Positions 6,898 through 9,747 of a stretch of DNA of 9,747 nt are shown piece after piece. Source of the DNA: Phycisphaerae bacterium. GTDB lineage: Bacteria; Planctomycetota; Phycisphaerae; UBA1845; Fen-1342. Numbering within the stretch: the stretch's first letter is position 1; every line of letters begins with the position of its first letter. The DNA is taken from NCBI GenBank assembly GCA_022842805.1, contig JALHOX010000005.1, forward strand, positions 24,551 through 34,297, written 5' to 3'. A program made the translations under genes and the position numbers. The notes beneath the pieces are model-generated. The model saw only the letters and a program-made list of their open reading frames with translations. It did no database searches and had not been told where the DNA came from.

Positions 6898-7089
6898 ATG
6901 CTGCGGTGGTCGTGGATTTCGATCGTGATGCAGATGCGTCGCCAATGGCAGGCCGCCCTCGATAATCGCCAGTGGCAGCCCGCTCCGGCCCGCGTCGCCA
7001 TCAGCCCGCGCCGCCCCGGCGTCGCCCGCCCGGTGCGAATTGCAATCGAGCGTCCATTTTGGAATGGCTCCAATCGGGACCTGCGCTAA
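6898..7089 (+). CDS. Small Trp/Arg-rich protein, 63 residues, unknown function
   Basis: I do not recognise this protein. ATG 6898 follows a perfect AGGAGG at seven-base spacing, and the frame closes at TAA 7087-7089. About 77% of third codon positions are G or C, as expected for a gene here. The product is strongly basic (12 Arg, no Lys; only Asp22, Glu51 and Asp61 acidic) and has five Trp (4, 6, 17, 26, 55). The N-terminal half, starting MLRWSWISIVMQMRRQWQ, could form an amphipathic helix. RQWQ appears twice, at 15-18 and 24-27. The second half is rich in Pro, Arg and Val (PRRPGVARPVRIAIERP). There is no signal peptide, cysteine or obvious domain. A nucleic-acid- or membrane-binding micro-protein is plausible but only inferred. 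It lies 191 bases after nnrD, and a strong terminator follows 230 bases after its stop. Confidence 0.6.
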   Translation: MLRWSWISIVMQMRRQWQAALDNRQWQPAPARVAISPRRPGVARPVRIAIERPFWNGSNRDLR

Positions 7090-7354
7090 AGCGAATTCCC
7101 GCTTGCGGCCCGCGCGACAACGTGAAAACTTGTCGCCCCGATGTAGCCGAAAGCGAACGACCTGCGTCTAAGAAACGTATGGATGATCATGAGCCGACAG
7201 GCGAACGAATCGAAGACCTGAACTCGAACCGAAAGGCTTGACGGCGGCGTCGGGCGGTAAAGCGGCCCGACGCTGTCCGCGAGCCACGAACAATACTGCT
7301 TCTCCTCTCCTCCGGAGCAAAGGGCGACGACCGCGTCGCCCTTCGCTTTTTTTT
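7090..7354 (+). ncRNA. Structured untranslated region, candidate small RNA or long 3' UTR
   Basis: This stretch holds no family-like ORF but has a chain of stable plus-strand hairpins ending in a U-tract. GCGACAA (7114-7120) pairs with TTGTCGC (7130-7136) around a nine-base A-rich loop. A longer stem pairs 7243-7255 with 7265-7277: 13 positions including two G-U pairs, with a core of nine Watson-Crick pairs. A 15-base all-pyrimidine tract at 7299-7313, which includes CCTCC, lies unpaired before the terminator hairpin at 7320-7343. This order is common in small RNAs that bind ribosome-binding sites, but it could also be the 3' UTR of the 63-residue ORF or of an nnrD read-through transcript. 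I cannot match it to a known RNA family. A 20-codon frame at 7179-7241 has poor G+C at third positions and no ribosome-binding site, so I do not call it a gene. Confidence 0.4.
7320..7354 (+). terminator. Strong rho-independent terminator
   Basis: AAGGGCGACG (7320-7329) pairs perfectly over ten bases with CGTCGCCCTT (7334-7343) around an ACCG loop. After CGC, eight T residues follow (7347-7354). It works on the plus strand only; there is no T-tract on the other side. It must end a plus-strand transcript that began upstream, either the small-ORF unit or the larB-nnrD unit, and it insulates the downstream membrane-protein gene. Confidence 0.9.
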
Positions 7355-7562
7355 GGCTCCACAGACCCCAAATTCGCCCGCCATCGTCCAGAAACGCTCC
7401 AAACGCACCGCCCGCCCCCATATGGCCCCCGCAAGTCCGTCCCGTCATAATGCCGATCACGACCTATAGCGCTCGATCGCGGCGATACCATGCCGGGTCC
7501 GAGCGTCGCCGCCGGAATCGCCGGCGGGGCGGATTGTTGGTCGTGTGGAAGGGTCGATGCCG
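7355..7562 (+). promoter_or_regulatory. Leader region of the two-pass membrane protein with hairpin 7509-7527
   Basis: After the terminator, about 200 bases lack a gene. CATAAT at 7446-7451 and TATAGC at 7465-7470 are -10-like, but no matching -35 was seen, so the promoter position is uncertain. A seven-pair hairpin (7509-7515 with 7521-7527, loop AATCG) lies about 35 bases before the start codon. GGAAGGG at 7547-7553 is the ribosome-binding site, nine bases before ATG 7563. Confidence 0.35.
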
Positions 7563-8375
7563 ATGCAGTTTGAGAGCGGTGCCGCCTCGCGGCGTATGAT
7601 CGAAGACCTTGTCATTTTCGCCGTGCTGCTCGCGTTCGCCGGCTACTTCTTTTACGACTGGAAGATCGGCTACCCCGAGAAAAACCGCAAAGAGGCTTAC
7701 TCCAAGCTGCCCGTCATCCTGCAAGACCCCAAGGTCGACGCCAAGGCCCTCTACGACACCCTGAGCGACCACCCCGACTCCGACGATTTCGACAAGCTCA
7801 TCGAGCAAAAGCCCACCACCCTCGAGCAGGTCAAGGCCGTCCTCGGCGCTCCGCAGAAAACCCGCACCGACGGCGACAAAGAGTTTTACTACTTCCTGGG
7901 CAAAACCGGCGGCGCCGCGATCGAAATCCGCAGCGGCCGTCTCCAGCCCCTCGTCGACCAGAGCGGCAACAAAACCGGCGCCTGGCAAAACTGGGGCAAA
8001 TCCGCCAATGACGTCCTCATGCAGTTCTACTTCGCCTTCATCCCCCTCGCCGTCTCGCTCTTCTTCCTCAAGAGCGCCATCACCGCCGCCAGCCTCAAGG
8101 TCCGCATGGACGACCAGACCCTCGACTACGGCGGCCAGAAAATCCCGCTCGCCTCGATCAAGGCCATTCGCGACTATCACCCCAAGGGCGTCGCAAACGT
8201 CATCTACGACGAGAACGGCGTCGAGAAAAAGCTCAAACTCGACAACCACCGCGTAAAGCGCTTCGCCGAACTCGTGGCCGAGATCTGTCGTGCCAAGGGC
8301 TTCGAAAATCCGATGCTATCCGCCGAAACCTTCGATGGCGGCGCATCGGACACCCAGCCCGACTTGCGTCAGTAG
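7563..8375 (+). CDS. Two-pass membrane protein with BamE/SmpA-like middle and possible PH-like tail, unknown function
   Basis: This is a 270-residue protein I cannot name. From ATG 7563 there is a membrane segment at about 16-32 (LVIFAVLLAFAGYFFYDW). A soluble part of about 120 residues follows, and then a second membrane segment at about 152-172 (LMQFYFAFIPLAVSLFFL). The last 95 residues are hydrophilic. The first soluble part contains TTLEQVKAVLGAPQKTRTDG then EFYYFLGKTGGAAIEIRSGRL. This recalls the 'turn-LG-P ... Y-F ... F-dG-L' pattern of SmpA/BamE-like domains. The tail alternates short strands (SLKVRMDDQTLDYGGQKIPL, VIYDENGVEKKLKL) and closes with a helix (RVKRFAELVAEICRAKGF), as in bacterial PH-like domains. 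Both domain readings are pattern-based and unverified. The start is uncertain: ATG 7557 is three bases and ATG 7563 nine bases after GGAAGGG, and GTG 7545 is also in frame. It lies 147 bases upstream of terC on the same strand. Confidence 0.75.
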   Translation: MQFESGAASRRMIEDLVIFAVLLAFAGYFFYDWKIGYPEKNRKEAYSKLPVILQDPKVDAKALYDTLSDHPDSDDFDKLIEQKPTTLEQVKAVLGAPQKTRTDGDKEFYYFLGKTGGAAIEIRSGRLQPLVDQSGNKTGAWQNWGKSANDVLMQFYFAFIPLAVSLFFLKSAITAASLKVRMDDQTLDYGGQKIPLASIKAIRDYHPKGVANVIYDENGVEKKLKLDNHRVKRFAELVAEICRAKGFENPMLSAETFDGGASDTQPDLRQ

Positions 8376-8522
8376 TTCGGCGGCCTCCCGCTCGCCGGCG
8401 CCCGGCCCACGCTCGCGCCGACCTCGAAATCCATCCGCTATCATCTTGCCCGGCCTGTTTCCGCCCGACCGGCACGGGATTGGACGAGGCGGATTTGGAC
8501 CCCACGAGAGACTTGGCGCCCC

Positions 8523-9551
8523 ATGACGCTGCTGCTCACCGGTTTTATCCTGATCATTCTCTCGCTGCTGGCCCTCGACCTCGGCCTGTTCAATCGAAAA
8601 CCGCGCGAGATCAGCTTCAAGGAATCCCTCGGCTGGACCGCCTGCTGGGTCACGCTTTCCCTGGCGTTCTCCATCGCCGTCTACTTCATCTACGAGAATC
8701 ACTGGTTCAACATGGGCCGCGGACCCGACGGAGCCGTCGTCGACGGCTGGACCGCCGCCATGCAGTACCTCACCGGCTACATCGTCGAAGAGTCGCTCAG
8801 CCTCGACAACATCTTCGTCATCACCCTCATCTTCTCCTACTTCGCCGTCCCGCCCCAGTTTCAACATCGCGTCTTGTTCTATGGCATCCTCGGCGCGCTC
8901 ATCATGCGCGGCGTCATGATCGGCGTCGGCGCCGCTCTGATCCACCAGTTTCACTGGATCATCTACGTCTTCGGCGTCATGCTGGTCTACACCGCCTTCA
9001 AGCTGCTCATGACCAGCGCCGACGACTCCGTCCACCCCGAGAAAAACCCGCTCGTCCGACTCGCCCGCCGCATCTACCCCGTCACCAGCCACTTCGAGGG
9101 AGAGCACTTCTTCACCCGCATGAACGGCAAGTTCGCCGTCACGCCGCTCTTTCTCGTCCTGCTCGTCGTCGAAAGCACCGATCTGCTCTTCGCGATTGAC
9201 AGCATCCCCGCGATCTTCGCGATTACGAAAGACCCGTTCATCGTCTTCACCTCCAACATCTTCGCCATTCTCGGCCTGCGCTCGCTCTACTTCGTGCTCG
9301 CCAGCGTCGTGAAGCAGTTCAAGTACCTGAAGGTCAGCCTCTCGCTGCTGCTCGCCTTCATCGGCGTAAAAATGCTGCTCTCGTCCTACTACCCGATTCC
9401 GATCCAGGTCTCGCTCGGCGTCATCATCACCACCCTCGCCGGCGGCATCATCGCTTCGCTTCTCTTCGCCCCGCGACCCACCGAGCGAGACGTCCTCGAA
9501 GCGCAGGAAGACAGCGTCGCCGACCCGCTCAAGGTCGGCGGCCGCGCCTAA
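8523..9551 (+). CDS. TerC/Alx-family integral membrane protein, probable metal-ion (Mn) exporter
   Basis: This 342-residue polytopic protein has roughly eight or nine membrane segments and both TerC-family signatures. EESLSLDNIFV is at 89-99, and ESTDLLFAIDSIPAIFAIT is at 217-235, with acidic residues inside membrane segments. FAILGLRSLYF (247-257) is also family-typical. A hydrophilic loop (about 165-204) connects the halves, and a charged tail ends the protein. E. coli Alx and Bacillus relatives export manganese, while TerC proper is linked to tellurite resistance. The length and single-domain form are closer to Alx, so I favour metal export, and the ion is not shown by sequence. ATG 8523 begins directly at the first membrane helix; the ribosome-binding site is weak (GAGAG well upstream). 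I looked for a yybP-ykoY manganese riboswitch in 8376-8522, where Alx-type genes often carry one, and did not recognise it. Confidence 0.93.
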   Translation: MTLLLTGFILIILSLLALDLGLFNRKPREISFKESLGWTACWVTLSLAFSIAVYFIYENHWFNMGRGPDGAVVDGWTAAMQYLTGYIVEESLSLDNIFVITLIFSYFAVPPQFQHRVLFYGILGALIMRGVMIGVGAALIHQFHWIIYVFGVMLVYTAFKLLMTSADDSVHPEKNPLVRLARRIYPVTSHFEGEHFFTRMNGKFAVTPLFLVLLVVESTDLLFAIDSIPAIFAITKDPFIVFTSNIFAILGLRSLYFVLASVVKQFKYLKVSLSLLLAFIGVKMLLSSYYPIPIQVSLGVIITTLAGGIIASLLFAPRPTERDVLEAQEDSVADPLKVGGRA

Positions 9552-9569
9552 GCGATCACGCCATCGGCG

Positions 9570-9603
9570 TTGCGCCGGCCTTCTCAACCGACGGCCGGCG
9601 CGA
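9570..9603. terminator. Strong inverted repeat between convergent genes
   Basis: GCGCCGGCC (9572-9580) pairs perfectly with GGCCGGCGC (9593-9601) around a 12-base loop, with two more outer pairs, one of them G-U. It begins about 20 bases after the terC stop, where a terminator is expected, but no T-tract follows on either strand. It may be a hairpin-only bidirectional terminator or a stabilising 3' structure. Confidence 0.45.
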
Positions 9604-9643
9604 GGGGATCACGTTGCACGGTTGCGCGCAATTTCCCCTTCTG

Positions 9644-9668
9644 CATTCTTCATTCTTCATTCTGCATT
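9644..9668. repeat. CATTCTT short tandem repeat
   Basis: Two exact CATTCTT heptamers (9644-9657) are followed by CATTCTG and a partial CATTT. The tract is much lower in G+C than its surroundings and is flanked on both sides by TTCTGCATT. It lies between the convergent terC and the minus-strand gene at the edge. It may be slippage-prone, or a member of a dispersed intergenic repeat. Confidence 0.6.
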
Positions 9669-9685
9669 TCCCCGCCCCCAATCCA

Positions 9686-9747
9686 TCACAACTTCCCCAC
9701 ATCCCGCGTCAGCTCTTCCAGCCGCCGCAACGCCCCCTCGCGATCGC
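9686..9747 (-). CDS. C-terminal end of an unidentified minus-strand gene
   Basis: Read leftward from the window edge, the frame gives 19 residues, DREGALRRLEELTRDVGKL, then TGA at 9688-9686. The sequence is helical and amphipathic, with strong G/C third positions, which fits a real C-terminus. It is too short to assign a function. The gene would be convergent with terC, 134 bases away. Confidence 0.5.
   Translation of the reverse strand, partial: DREGALRRLEELTRDVGKL

Noticed and set aside
7200..7240. tRNA-like GGTTCGAG string on the minus strand
   Set aside because: The bases either side of the putative T-loop do not pair, and there is no acceptor or anticodon stem.
7179..7241. 20-codon frame beginning MDDHEPTGERIEDL
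   Set aside because: Only about half of third positions are G or C, unlike real genes here, and there is no ribosome-binding site.
7086..7460. 124-codon minus-strand ORF in the nnrD-downstream gap
   Set aside because: It crosses the strong plus-strand terminator, whose T-tract becomes part of a lysine run, and has no ribosome-binding site or family resemblance.
8376..8522. Possible yybP-ykoY manganese riboswitch before the TerC/Alx gene
   Set aside because: I looked for the conserved loop motifs and did not find them; the spacer has no convincing fold.
8316..9587. Open frame of 423 codons on the minus strand
   Set aside because: It is antisense to terC and has a highly acidic, domain-free translation rich in Glu, Asp and Gly. 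TerC on the plus strand has unmistakable motifs.

Overview
The window is high-GC DNA (roughly two thirds G+C by eye) with a conserved housekeeping gene set. It most likely comes from a member of the Planctomycetota. The main support is the large membrane-anchored prenyltransferase/squalene-oxidase-repeat protein, whose motifs (YYWYYGT, GGRVYSTA, LTLETYYRH) I associate with planctomycete paralogue families. A divergent stand-alone GroES and weak Shine-Dalgarno use at many genes agree with this. The assignment is inference; no rRNA or other phylogenetic marker is present.

Layout. Positions 1-509 hold the 3' end of an amidohydrolase of the chlorohydrolase/deaminase type. Positions 591-2080 carry tgt and yajC, with overlapping stop and start codons. 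The usual secD/secF do not follow. A 200-base spacer with a repeated GC-rich hairpin comes next, then two genes on the minus strand: the 709-residue toroid-repeat protein (4410-2281) and, upstream of it, groES (4821-4489). An 89-base divergent spacer separates groES from larB (4911-5714) on the plus strand. larB is followed by nnrD (5792-6706). larB makes the first intermediate of the nickel-pincer cofactor from nicotinic acid adenine dinucleotide, and nnrD repairs hydrated NAD(P)H, so both act on nicotinamide-type dinucleotides.

The stretch 6707-7562 has no recognised gene but is not empty. It holds a 63-codon ORF with a perfect AGGAGG ribosome-binding site, three stable hairpins, a 15-base all-pyrimidine tract and the best intrinsic terminator of the window (7320-7354). 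I read it as an uncharacterised small transcription unit: a small protein with a structured 3' region, or a small RNA overlapping it. It is the most interesting part of the window.

The right end has a two-pass membrane protein with a BamE-like middle and a possible PH-like tail (7563-8375), a TerC/Alx-family transporter (8523-9551), a convergent spacer with a strong inverted repeat and a CATTCTT tandem repeat, and the last 19 codons of a minus-strand gene running off the edge.

I saw no CRISPR array, tRNA, rRNA, transposase or phage gene. Apart from the small transcription unit, the window looks like ordinary chromosome core with lineage-specific proteins mixed in. I did not find a clear multi-gene novel system.
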